The translations under genes were made by a program, and so were the position numbers. From Clostridia bacterium (GTDB lineage: Bacteria > Bacillota > Clostridia > Oscillospirales > CAG-272): DNA of 20,880 nucleotides. The notes under the pieces are model-generated. The model had not been told where the DNA came from and searched no databases. It saw only the letters and a list, made by a program, of their open reading frames with translations. How positions within the stretch are numbered: position 1 is the stretch's first letter; the number at the start of each line of letters is the position of its first letter. Location: positions 1-20,880 of the forward strand of contig CAADYQ010000121.1 in assembly GCA_900753295.1 (NCBI GenBank), read 5' to 3'. This document shows positions 7,334 through 14,283 of the stretch, piece after piece.

Positions 7334-7867
7334 ATGAGCAAGAAAAAAATACTTCTTATAACTTACGACAACTGCGACGACAGCGAAGTGCTTTATCCTC
7401 TCTTCCGTATGCGCGAGGCGGGCTACACCGTTGACGTTGCATCGATGGAAAAGCGCACGATAAAGGCAAAATACCACTTTACGGTGGACGCCACGCTTCT
7501 TCTTGACGAGGTAGACCCCTCGGAATACGCGGGACTCATCCTGCCCGGCGGGACCGCCCCCGAAAAGATCCGCCAGCAGGCGGCGGCGCTTGAGATAACA
7601 AAATATTTCGACCGCAGCCACCTTCCAATAGCAGCCATCTGCCACGGTCCGCTGATACTTATCAGCGCCGGCACGCTGCGCGGCAGAAGGTGCACCTGCT
7701 ACCCCGGCATACGCGACGATCTTATAAACGCCGGCGGACTTTACGAAAACGCCGAGGTCGTGGTGGACGGTACGCTCGTCACATCGCGCCGCCCCGAGGA
7801 CCTTCCCGCCCTCATGCGCGAATTCGTCGCCCTGCTCGAAAAAAACGATAACCGATCTATATTCTAA
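7334..7867 (+). CDS. DJ-1/PfpI-family protein
   Basis: 177 aa from the ATG at 7334. The fold markers are KKILLITYDNCDDSEV at the start, the LILPGG loop, and the nucleophile elbow AICHGP, in which the Cys is the family's reactive residue; a C-terminal TSRRPEDLP block matches the usual TSxxPxD. The family includes deglycase-like, glyoxalase-like and chaperone-like members, so the activity is unknown. In a sugar operon a role in handling reactive carbonyls or glycation damage is plausible but inferred. An upstream ATG at 7319 overlaps the isomerase stop as ATGA. The 7334 start is preferred because GAGGCGG lies just before it and homology begins there. The next gene starts 12 bp after the stop, with AAGGAGA as ribosome site. 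Confidence 0.85.
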   Translation: MSKKKILLITYDNCDDSEVLYPLFRMREAGYTVDVASMEKRTIKAKYHFTVDATLLLDEVDPSEYAGLILPGGTAPEKIRQQAAALEITKYFDRSHLPIAAICHGPLILISAGTLRGRRCTCYPGIRDDLINAGGLYENAEVVVDGTLVTSRRPEDLPALMREFVALLEKNDNRSIF

Positions 7868-7879
7868 GGAGATAAAACC

Positions 7880-9694
7880 ATGTCATTTATGTTCAATCCC
7901 TTCCCCTACGACGATCCCAATGCGATAAACCGCATCGACGCCACGGGTATCGATACCGCGACCGCATCCGTCGGGAACGACGCCGTGCGAAAAGCTCTTG
8001 CCGCGATCGTCAAAAAAGGCGGCATAATAGCTCTTGACGGCTACACCACGGCTCCGTTCGACGCCATCCTCGCCCTTGCGGGCGACGTGCGCAAAATAGC
8101 CGTTTCGTCTGTGCTCAAGTCCCCCGCGGAGCTGCGCGAGCTTTTCCGCGACAATCTCCCCGAGGACCGCAAAAAGGACCCCGTGCTGCTTTACGGCAAG
8201 CTCTTCAAGGCGGGATATGCCGGAATGTTCGACAAAGCAAAGCTTGACGCCCTCAAAAATACGCTTGAGGCAGCAAAAAAGGCGGGCGAGACGCTGGTGC
8301 TCTGGGGCTTCGGCGCGCTCTCCGAGGAGCTTTACCCCTACGCCGACACACGCATATTCTGCGACATCACCCCCAAGCGTGCAGTCCTCAACATCAAAAA
8401 AGGCGGCTTCCGCAACCTCGGCTCGGACGAGGACCTGCCCTTCAAGGCTACGATGCGCCGCTGCTACTATGTTGACTTTGAGCTTGCCTTTACCCTCCGC
8501 TCAAAGCTGCTTGCCGCGCACGATATCGACTTTTACATCTGCGGCGACAAAGCCGAGGCGCTCACCATGCTGCCCGCCTCCCTGCTCTTCGCCCTCATAG
8601 ACCGTACAATAGAATCCCCCTTCCGTCAGCGCCCGGTATATCTTGAGGGCGTATGGGGCGGATATTACACCATGGGCGTGCGCAATCTGCCCGACACCAT
8701 GAAAAACTGTGCATGGGTCTTCGATATGATCCCGATGGAGGTCTCCACCGTTATCGAGGCGGGCGATCTTACAGTTGAGGTCCCCTTCTACACCGTTGTT
8801 TCCTCCTTCGGCGAAAAGCTCATGGGCAAGCAGTGCCTTGATGAGTTCCACGGCTTCTTCCCCATCCGCTTCAACTATGACGACACCTTCCACGCCGCCG
8901 GAAATATGTCGGTACAGCTCCATCCCGGCGCGGAATTCGTTACCAAGGAAAACGGCGAGCTTGGCAGACAGGATGAAAGCTACTATGTTTTTGTTACCGG
9001 TCAGGGCGCACGCACCTACCTCGGCTTCCGCGACGGCGTTGACGTGGACGAATTCGTTGAAGAGGTAAAGAAGAGCGAAAAGGAACACACCGAGATCGAC
9101 TACAAAAAGTACATTTACGGCGTACACAGCGAGCCGGGAACACAGGTCATGATCCCCGCGGGAACGATACACGCATCGGGTCAGAACCAGGTCATACTTG
9201 AGATAGGCTCGCTCACCGTCGGCTCGTACACCTACAAGATGTACGACTACCTGCGCCGCGACCTTGACGGCAATCCCCGCCCGATACATTCCTATTACGG
9301 CTCGCTCAACCTCAACCACGGCATGACCGAGACGTATGTCAAGGAAAATCTCGTGAACGGCAGAAAGAGAGTTCTGCGCGAGGACGAAAACGGCAAGGAG
9401 ATCGTTGTGGGCGAGTGCGATCAGCTTTATTTCTCGCTGCGCAACCTCGTTTTCGGCGATTACTTCACCGATGACACCAAGCGCTATTCGGAAAGCGGCG
9501 ACTTCTGCGTTTATGCCCTTATCGACGGAGAGGATGTCACCGTAAGAAGCAAGGCGCACCCCGAGCGTCAGTTCAGAATGAAATATATGGACATGGTGGT
9601 CATTCCCGCATCCATGGGTGAGGTCGAGCTTATAAACAACAAGCCCGGCACATGGACGGTAATGCACAAGACCATGCTCAAGCGCGGAGTATAA
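7880..9694 (+). CDS. Class I mannose-6-phosphate isomerase-like cupin with long N-terminal kinase-like domain
   Basis: 604 aa. From about residue 255 the protein is a type I phosphomannose isomerase-like cupin. The zinc-site residues are all present: Q346 and H348 (SVQLHPG), E366 (QDESYYVF) and H431 (IPAGTIHASG). A family-typical YDYLRRDLDGNPRP follows at 455-468. Such enzymes convert mannose-6-phosphate to fructose-6-phosphate. The first ~250 residues are extra. They have alternating strands and helices with GGIIALDGYTTAPFD where a P-loop would lie, and a later CDITPKRAVLNIKKG block. This resembles a uridine-kinase-like domain without a GKS/GKT, so probably without kinase activity. Typical class I enzymes are about 310-400 aa. 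The stop overlaps the ROK kinase start (TAATG), suggesting coupled translation. The substrate may be a sugar other than mannose-6-phosphate. Confidence 0.82.
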   Translation: MSFMFNPFPYDDPNAINRIDATGIDTATASVGNDAVRKALAAIVKKGGIIALDGYTTAPFDAILALAGDVRKIAVSSVLKSPAELRELFRDNLPEDRKKDPVLLYGKLFKAGYAGMFDKAKLDALKNTLEAAKKAGETLVLWGFGALSEELYPYADTRIFCDITPKRAVLNIKKGGFRNLGSDEDLPFKATMRRCYYVDFELAFTLRSKLLAAHDIDFYICGDKAEALTMLPASLLFALIDRTIESPFRQRPVYLEGVWGGYYTMGVRNLPDTMKNCAWVFDMIPMEVSTVIEAGDLTVEVPFYTVVSSFGEKLMGKQCLDEFHGFFPIRFNYDDTFHAAGNMSVQLHPGAEFVTKENGELGRQDESYYVFVTGQGARTYLGFRDGVDVDEFVEEVKKSEKEHTEIDYKKYIYGVHSEPGTQVMIPAGTIHASGQNQVILEIGSLTVGSYTYKMYDYLRRDLDGNPRPIHSYYGSLNLNHGMTETYVKENLVNGRKRVLREDENGKEIVVGECDQLYFSLRNLVFGDYFTDDTKRYSESGDFCVYALIDGEDVTVRSKAHPERQFRMKYMDMVVIPASMGEVELINNKPGTWTVMHKTMLKRGV

Positions 9695-10596
9695 TGAAAA
9701 AATGCATTTATGCGCTCGATGCCGGCGGCAGCTTTCTCAAATGCGGACTCGTGGATGAGGACCTGCGGGTGATACCCGGTTCGCACGATAAGGAAGCGGC
9801 GGACTCCTCCGGCGGCTCGCCGGAGAGCATCCGCGCCGCATACCGCGCGCTTGCCGCGCGCGCCAAAGCGCGCGCGGCGGCGGCAGGATATGAGATATCC
9901 GCCGTGGGAATGGACACGCCCGGTCCCTTTGATTATAAAACGGGGACCTTCCGCATGACGCATAAGTATACAGCGCTTTACGGAATGTCCGTACTGCCGT
10001 GGTTTGGCGAGGACTTTCCCGGACTGCGCGTGCATATAATGCACGACTCGGCGGCGTTCATCCTCGGTGCGTCACGCGCATTGCCGGACGGAGCGGGCAG
10101 CCGGGGCTGCGTTGCCGCAGTCATGCTCGGCACGGGACTGGGCTTTGCGCTGATGCGGGACGGGAAGCCGCTGCTCGCAGAAAACGGAGGTCCGGCGGTA
10201 AGCATATACCGCGCGCCGTTGCACGGCACCGAGGCGGAGGAGCTTATTTCGGCTCGCGGCATCGTAAGGCGGTACGCAAATGCCGCAGGCATTGCCGGTC
10301 GGACGACCGGTCATATGCCGGACGCACGCGAGATCGCCGAACGCGCCGCGGCGGGAGATGCGGCAGCCGCGCAGGTATATGCCGAGACGGGAAGCCTGCT
10401 CGGCGAGCTGCTCGCGCCGATACTCGGTGAATACGATGCGCATACACTTATGCTCGGCGGGCAGATATCACGCGATGCCGCGCTGTTTCTGCCGGAGCTG
10501 AGGCGGGCGCTCGGCAACAGCCGGATATCTATCGCCGAAGCCGCAAATGCGGAGGACGCGCACCTCATAGGCGCCGCAATGGGCGCGATAAAATAA
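9694..10596 (+). CDS. ROK-family sugar kinase
   Basis: 300 aa. The N-terminal phosphate-binding DAGGSFLKCG (residues 9-18), the catalytic-Asp block HDSAAF (D118), the second phosphate motif LGTGLGFA (145-152) and a C-terminal LMLGGQIS adenosine motif define the ROK/actin-like ATPase fold. There is no N-terminal helix-turn-helix, so it is a kinase and not a repressor. The CxCGxxGC zinc motif found in many ROK glucokinases and fructokinases is absent. The start is ATG 9694, overlapping the preceding stop by one base; an earlier in-frame ATG at 9652 lies inside the previous gene. It likely phosphorylates the sugar made or used by the isomerases of the operon. Transcription ends at the terminator at 10651. 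Confidence 0.87.
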   Translation: MKKCIYALDAGGSFLKCGLVDEDLRVIPGSHDKEAADSSGGSPESIRAAYRALAARAKARAAAAGYEISAVGMDTPGPFDYKTGTFRMTHKYTALYGMSVLPWFGEDFPGLRVHIMHDSAAFILGASRALPDGAGSRGCVAAVMLGTGLGFALMRDGKPLLAENGGPAVSIYRAPLHGTEAEELISARGIVRRYANAAGIAGRTTGHMPDAREIAERAAAGDAAAAQVYAETGSLLGELLAPILGEYDAHTLMLGGQISRDAALFLPELRRALGNSRISIAEAANAEDAHLIGAAMGAIK

Positions 10597-10650
10597 TGGA
10601 AACCACCGTTATCGCATTAAAAATGCCGGTACACTGACCGGAAATTCTTA

Positions 10651-10694
10651 GGGGCTGTTAAAAACTCAATGTTTTTAACAGCCCCATATTTTTA
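10651..10694 (+). terminator. Strong intrinsic terminator of the sugar operon
   Basis: A perfect 15-bp stem, GGGGCTGTTAAAAAC (10651-10665) with GTTTTTAACAGCCCC (10671-10685), loop TCAAT, followed by ATATTTTTATT. It lies 54 bases after the ROK kinase stop. It also stands just past the stop of the convergent DUF378 gene and may act on both strands, though the minus strand lacks a good U-tract. Confidence 0.92.
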
Positions 10695-10907
10695 TTCGAC
10701 GCTCTCTTCAAGACTCTCGCGGGAGCGGAAAAGAAGCGAAATGCACCAAAGACCCGCCAGACCCACAACAGTATAGATTATGCGCGCGGCGATCGACGTC
10801 TGCCCGCCGCATATCCAGGCAACGATGTCGAACTTGAAAAGCCCCACACTGCCCCAGTTGAGAGAACCGATTATCGCAATTATCATTGCGATCCTGTCCA
10901 TAACCAT
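10692..10907 (-). CDS. DUF378 family small membrane protein
   Basis: 71 aa. It has two predicted membrane segments (about residues 5-30 and 39-60) and the DUF378 pattern: IGSLNWGSVGLFKFDIVAWI, a short loop, then ARIIYTVVGLAGLW. The family is of unknown function and widespread in Firmicutes. The ribosome site GGAGG is 9 bases before the ATG at 10907, so the gene is very likely translated. It is alone on its strand, convergent with the sugar operon. No confident promoter was found between 10908 and 11000. Confidence 0.88.
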   Translation of the reverse strand: MVMDRIAMIIAIIGSLNWGSVGLFKFDIVAWICGGQTSIAARIIYTVVGLAGLWCISLLFRSRESLEESVE

Positions 10908-11000
10908 ATTTATTTACCTCCAAAGGATGTAATAGCCTTACGGCTTCACAATGGAGTATTTCCAATATGGTGAAAGGTTATACCAGACGAGGAGAGAAAG

Positions 11001-11094
11001 TGATATACGGCGGGGGATTTAGTTATGATAAGATTTCGAAGTTCAGTTGCCCCGCCTCGTCAAGTCGCTTACGCGCCTTGACCAAAGTTATTGT
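11001..11094 (-). repeat. Palindromic dispersed repeat, copy R1
   Basis: Read on the minus strand, this 94-bp copy matches the two plus-strand copies at 15861-15953 and 15956-16049. Positions 11046-11094 are an exact 49-bp reverse complement of 15861-15909. Elements: hairpin GTCAAG...CTTGAC with CGC-GTAA-GCG inside, then a helix GGCGGGG...CCCCGCC enclosing a variable loop, and an end CCGTATATCA. The inner loop differs from R2/R3 (GAACTTCGAA region in place of AAACT-ATAA-AGTTT). Non-coding. Confidence 0.85.
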
Positions 11095-11136
11095 TTTGTG
11101 AGGTAGATTTCCGCTGACGCGAAAATCTTTTAATTA

Positions 11137-11483
11137 CCCTCCTCATCCGTCGCGCTCCGCGCGCCACCTTCCCAGACATGGGAAGGCTTACAGACTCGCT
11201 TCTGCCGACAATCGTGGTGAAGACAACAAAACAATTTTGTTTTTTACCGCTTGTTGTACTGCTTACCTCGTTATATTGCTTATATTGCTATCACACTACT
11301 ACAACGCCTTACTGAATATGATGCCTTATTAAATTACTGCCTCACTGAAGATGCTACCTTACTGTATATGTTACCTTACTAAAGATTACTACTTCCTCCC
11401 CGTCTGTTGATGGAAGCTCGGATAACGGTAGCCTTCCCATGTCTGGGAAGGTGGCGCGCATGGCGCGTCGGATGAGGAGAGGG
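11137..11483. mobile_element. MITE-like non-autonomous element (347 bp) with ~53-bp terminal inverted repeats
   Basis: The left arm (11137-11188) and right arm (11430-11483) are inverted repeats. The inner ~30 bases, GCGCGCC through CCTTCCCAGACATGGGAAGG, are identical, and the outer part differs by four substitutions and a 2-base indel. Each arm contains its own hairpin (CCTTCCCA-gaca-TGGGAAGG and GCGC-TCC-GCGC). ATTA flanks both ends (11133-11136 and 11484-11487), a possible target duplication. There is no transposase or credible reading frame inside. Similar arms (CCTTCCC..GGGAAGG next to a GC-rich palindrome and GGATGAGG) are common in Clostridia genomes. The non-autonomous transposon interpretation is inference. 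Confidence 0.6.
11306..11390. repeat. Degenerate 17-bp tandem repeats (about 5 copies)
   Basis: Five units with the theme RCCTTACTRAADATKMT lie head to tail at 11306-11322, 11323-11338, 11339-11355, 11356-11372 and 11373-11390 (lengths 17, 16, 17, 17, 18). They sit inside the MITE-like element, and related TTACC/GCTTATATTGCT fragments precede them. The period is not a multiple of the helical repeat, and no coding frame runs through. Confidence 0.6.
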
Positions 11484-11490
11484 ATTAGTG

Positions 11491-11510
11491 GATTTTGCGA
11501 TAGCAAAATC
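11491..11510. other. Perfect short hairpin beside the MITE-like element
   Basis: GATTTTGC (11491-11498), loop GATA, GCAAAATC (11503-11510). It lies immediately outside the right arm, with ATTAGT on both sides. It has the same style (8-bp stem, 4-base loop) as the hairpin chain at 15792-15854. Confidence 0.55.
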
Positions 11511-11525
11511 TTCATTAGTCTCCGA

Positions 11526-11570
11526 ATAAATAAAATAAAAAATCGAGAGCAGACATAAAAATCTGCTCTC
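11526..11570 (-). terminator. Intrinsic terminator for the glycoside hydrolase gene
   Basis: A perfect 9-bp stem, GAGAGCAGA (11545-11553) with TCTGCTCTC (11562-11570). On the minus strand it is followed by GATTTTTTATTTTATTTATT. It lies about 180 bases beyond the stop at 11749. The right arm of the stem is also the start of the first 69-bp repeat unit. Confidence 0.7.
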
Positions 11571-11745
11571 ATTTTATAAGTGTGTTACTTCGTGTTCTGA
11601 AGGAACTTAAGACGTGAAATATGATAAAAGTCTGCTCTCATTTCGCCGGGAAGGTCCTTCATGTTCTGATGTAACTTAAGACGTGTAGTAGATATAAACC
11701 CGCACTCATTCCACCATCGGGGTATGAAGCTACAAATCTGCTCAA
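11562..11745. repeat. Degenerate ~69-bp tandem repeat (about 2.6 copies)
   Basis: TCTGCTCTCATT recurs at 11562 and 11631, and as CCCGCACTCATT at 11699. Within the first two units TGTTCTGAAGGAACTTAAGACGTG and TGTTCTGATGTAACTTAAGACGTG align at the same offset; the third unit is shorter and diverged. TCTGCTC appears once more at 11737. There is no open frame through it. It fills the space between the terminator and the glycoside hydrolase stop, so it would be part of that gene's 3' untranslated region. Confidence 0.6.
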
Positions 11746-11748
11746 ACG

Positions 11749-13164
11749 TCACCCGAGTTCAAAAAATCCGCCGAAGGTGAGGAGCATGGGGTGGTCCTTG
11801 ATGGGAAGGTTGTGGAATATCCACCTGCCGTCGCCGCGCGGCTCGGCAATGCTCTCGGGCAGAGAATAAACACTGCCGTCCAGAAGATCCACAAGGCGTA
11901 CCTCGCCGGAACAACCCGCCGCATGAAGAGTCACCGTCGCCTCGTACTCGGAGGTCATGAGATCGGACGCATGCCAGTAAACATACGCGCGGCTGCCGTC
12001 CGGACGCACAAAACCACCCGAAAGCGTCTCAAAATCGTTGACATCGGTCCCGAAAATGCGCTTGGAAGCATCGGGACGCGGCATAACGGGCAGATCGCGG
12101 ACCTCCCATTCGCCGGAAAGCACCGACGCAAGAACTTGAAGCGTGCGGTAGGACATTTTGGGCTTGTAGTCACCTATCGCAAAACCGTTTTCATCAAATT
12201 CGGCGCCGAGAACACCGAAATATCCGTAGTCGAGCCAGCTTGCTGTGTCGCCGTTTTTGCCGTTGAGCGCCTCGATCATGTCCATGCAGGAGAAATAGGA
12301 GGCAAACTCGGCGCCGCCGAGAAGATCTATGATGAGATGACGCGCCATGTACTTCGCCTGCCGGCGCTCGCTCCAAACACCCTGCTTGAGAGCACCGTTG
12401 CCGCCGCTGCGGGATTGCGTGCCGGATTCACCCTGTATAACGGGCATGCCGGGCTTGTAGTAGTCGCAAAGCGCACGCATGGAGCGTATGCTGTCAGCCA
12501 TCACCTTGTCGCTCGGCGTGTAGCAGTGATAGGTCAGCGCATCGCAGACATCAAAGGCTCCCGCCTCGGCAAGACCCGCAAAGAAAACCATGTTCGCACG
12601 GCACATCGCACCGAGGAGCGCACGGGCATCGGGATCGCACTCGTGTATCGCCTGAGCCGTGGGAATGGCAAGACGAGCGTAATCGAGCGGATCGGCTCCG
12701 CATTTCCATGTGCCGCGACCGTCCGGCTCGTTCCAAATCTCGTAATCGCGCACTCTGCCGCGGAAGTGAGTGACAAGCGCACGCACATAGGTGATCCACG
12801 CCTCAAAAGCTTCGTCCGAGAAAAGCGGCGGGCAGCCTACCGCACCGTAAGCCTCGGCAGCGCGCTCGTCGTACAGCTCGTTGCCGTAAACTATGTTCAT
12901 CCACGGTATCATGCCGTCGGAAATAAGACGGTCAACTATGCCGTCGAGCCATGAAAAATCGTATTTTCCCTTCTCGCGCTCGGTGCGCTGCCAGCCCGAC
13001 TGGATGCGCACATATTTTACGCCGATCTTGGCAAGCGGCTCATAAGCCTTTTCGGGATCAAAAACCGCGCGGTCGAGCTTTTCAAAGCCGATACCGAGCC
13101 TTGAGGTCTTCACCTCGCGCGCACTTTTGGCGCGAACATCACCGATTTTTGTAAGTCTGTCCAT
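11749..13164 (-). CDS. Clan A glycoside hydrolase, GH39-like, intracellular
   Basis: 471 aa. A TIM-barrel glycosidase: the acid/base motif YEIWNEPD places Glu at residue 146 and the nucleophile motif VIQGESGT places Glu at 246, the 100-residue spacing typical of clan A. The barrel is followed by a C-terminal beta domain (about 360-471). WNEPD with this N-terminus (GIGFEKLD, KIGVKYVRIQSGW) is closest in feel to GH39 (beta-xylosidase, alpha-iduronidase and relatives); GH5 or an unclassified relative is possible. There is no signal peptide, so it would act in the cytoplasm on imported oligosaccharides or glycosides. The start is well supported by GGGAGG six bases before the ATG. A TATAAT (minus strand, 13204-13209) lies upstream without a matching -35. 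No transporter is adjacent. Confidence 0.82.
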   Translation of the reverse strand: MDRLTKIGDVRAKSAREVKTSRLGIGFEKLDRAVFDPEKAYEPLAKIGVKYVRIQSGWQRTEREKGKYDFSWLDGIVDRLISDGMIPWMNIVYGNELYDERAAEAYGAVGCPPLFSDEAFEAWITYVRALVTHFRGRVRDYEIWNEPDGRGTWKCGADPLDYARLAIPTAQAIHECDPDARALLGAMCRANMVFFAGLAEAGAFDVCDALTYHCYTPSDKVMADSIRSMRALCDYYKPGMPVIQGESGTQSRSGGNGALKQGVWSERRQAKYMARHLIIDLLGGAEFASYFSCMDMIEALNGKNGDTASWLDYGYFGVLGAEFDENGFAIGDYKPKMSYRTLQVLASVLSGEWEVRDLPVMPRPDASKRIFGTDVNDFETLSGGFVRPDGSRAYVYWHASDLMTSEYEATVTLHAAGCSGEVRLVDLLDGSVYSLPESIAEPRGDGRWIFHNLPIKDHPMLLTFGGFFELG

Positions 13165-13175
13165 CTGATCCTCCC

Positions 13176-13188
13176 GGCGCAGTGCGCC
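13176..13188. promoter_or_regulatory. Palindrome in the glycoside hydrolase leader
   Basis: GGCGCA-G-TGCGCC is a perfect 13-bp palindrome between the ribosome site of the glycoside hydrolase gene and its putative -10. It may be an operator or may fold next to the ribosome site. The rest of the divergent spacer (13165-13467) holds the promoter and leader of the transporter operon plus AT-rich sequence (13230-13330) in which nothing else was recognised. Confidence 0.3.
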
Positions 13189-13335
13189 ACTCTTGTTGAT
13201 ATCATTATATCATGGACACCCGCCGCGGTATATACGAATAGTGCGATTTTATAAGGATTTTATTAGATTTTATTGCATACGCCGGGACCATACGCCCGCC
13301 GATCCAAAAAATTTTTATTTTTTTGCATTTTCCTC

Positions 13336-13364
13336 TTGACAACGCCCTGATACTGTGCTATCAT
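13336..13364 (+). promoter_or_regulatory. Sigma-A promoter of the amino-acid ABC transporter operon
   Basis: TTGACA (13336-13341), a 17-bp spacer and TATCAT (13359-13364). The predicted start is near 13371, giving a leader of about 97 nt. Confidence 0.85.
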
Positions 13365-13376
13365 ATTACCATACTA

Positions 13377-13411
13377 AAGTGCTTTGCGACATAAACCGCT
13401 AAAAGGCACTT
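13377..13411 (+). other. 5' leader hairpin of the transporter mRNA
   Basis: AAGTGC (13377-13382) pairs with GCACTT (13406-13411). Inside, TTT pairs with AAG/A and GCG (13386-13388) with CGC (13397-13399). It begins a few bases after the predicted transcript start. It could stabilise the mRNA 5' end or act in regulation; it matches no riboswitch I know. Confidence 0.4.
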
Positions 13412-13467
13412 CGAAAACAGATATTTATGCCGCGGCAGGACCTCCCGCGCGGAGAAAAGAGGAAAAA

Positions 13468-14277
13468 ATGAAAAAATTCAAGGTGACAAAAATACTTGCA
13501 GCAGTGCTCGCCGCCATGATGCTTATGCTGAGCGTCGCTCTTGTGGGCTGCTCGAGCGATTCGGACGATCTTGCGTACATAAAGAAAAACGGCAAGCTCG
13601 TTATAGGCATCACCGATTACCCTCCCATGGATTACAAAGAATCCGGCTCGGACGAATGGATAGGCTTTGACGCAGACATGGCAAAGGCATTTGCCAAGAG
13701 CCTCGGCGTTGACGCTGAGTTCATAGTCGTTGACTGGGACTACAAGATCGGCGCACTCAACGGCAAGACCATCGACTGCGTATGGAACGGAATGACCCTC
13801 ACCGATGAGGTAGCCGAGGGCATGGGCGTTTCCGATAAATATTGCAAGAACGCGCAGGTGGTCATACTCCCCGCCGACAAGGTGGATTCCTACAAGACCA
13901 CCGAAAGCCTCAAGTCGCTCAACTTTGCCGTTGAAGCCGGCTCGGCAGGCAAGGATCAGCTTGACGCTCTCGGCTGCAAATACACCGAGGTGGGCGATCA
14001 GACCAAAGCCGTTATGGAGGTAGCCGCAGGGACAGCCGACGCCGCCGTGGTCGATCTTCTGCTTGCGGGCAACCTCGTGGGCGAGGGCACATCATACTCC
14101 AAGCTCGCCATCGGTATCAAGCTGAACGACGAAGAATTCTTCGTGGTCGGCTTCCGCAAGGGCTCGGCTCTGGTAGAAAAGTTCAACGAATTCTGGAAGA
14201 AAGCCTCTGCCGACGGTTCGCTTGAAGCGACCGCAGAAAAATACGGCGTACAGGAAGCGATAATCAAAAATAAATAA
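13468..14277 (+). CDS. Polar amino-acid ABC transporter substrate-binding lipoprotein
   Basis: 269 aa. An N-terminal signal with basic residues, a hydrophobic stretch (about 9-25) and the lipobox LVGC with C28 predict a lipoprotein anchored outside the membrane. The mature part is a bacterial solute-binding family 3 domain: KLVIGITDYPPMDYKE, then WIGFDADMAKAFAKSLG, then DCVWNGMTLTDE. The WNGMT variant in place of the common AGMT fits a subgroup of polar amino-acid binders; the ligand (lysine/arginine, cystine or other) cannot be fixed from this. The start has AGAGGAAAAA before the ATG, and the promoter and leader lie just upstream. It is followed by a large hairpin, then permease and ATPase genes. 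Confidence 0.92.
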   Translation: MKKFKVTKILAAVLAAMMLMLSVALVGCSSDSDDLAYIKKNGKLVIGITDYPPMDYKESGSDEWIGFDADMAKAFAKSLGVDAEFIVVDWDYKIGALNGKTIDCVWNGMTLTDEVAEGMGVSDKYCKNAQVVILPADKVDSYKTTESLKSLNFAVEAGSAGKDQLDALGCKYTEVGDQTKAVMEVAAGTADAAVVDLLLAGNLVGEGTSYSKLAIGIKLNDEEFFVVGFRKGSALVEKFNEFWKKASADGSLEATAEKYGVQEAIIKNK

Positions 14278-14283
14278 CTGATA

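Noticed and set aside
8501..9667. Minus-strand open frame of 388 codons opposite the phosphomannose-isomerase-like gene
   Set aside because: It is the antisense shadow of a cupin with all zinc ligands; the translation has no recognisable motif.
9694..10596. ROK-family repressor
   Set aside because: There is no N-terminal helix-turn-helix; the protein begins at the phosphate-binding motif.
10651..10685. Inverted repeat as a transposon end
   Set aside because: A perfect hairpin with a short loop and U-tract right after an operon is an intrinsic terminator; no partner end is seen.
10708..10965. Second minus-strand frame overlapping the DUF378 gene
   Set aside because: It is frame-shifted relative to a gene with GGAGG and a matching family sequence.
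11354..11572. Minus-strand 72-codon frame in the repeat island
   Set aside because: It runs through tandem repeats and the MITE-like arm and has no ribosome site; likely chance.
11791..12954. Plus-strand open frame of 387 codons opposite the glycoside hydrolase
   Set aside because: It is antisense to a gene with both catalytic glutamates; no support of its own.
13371..13467. Known riboswitch (lysine, T-box or SAM type) ahead of the amino-acid transporter
   Set aside because: The leader is under 100 nt and lacks the conserved cores of these classes; only simple hairpins are visible.
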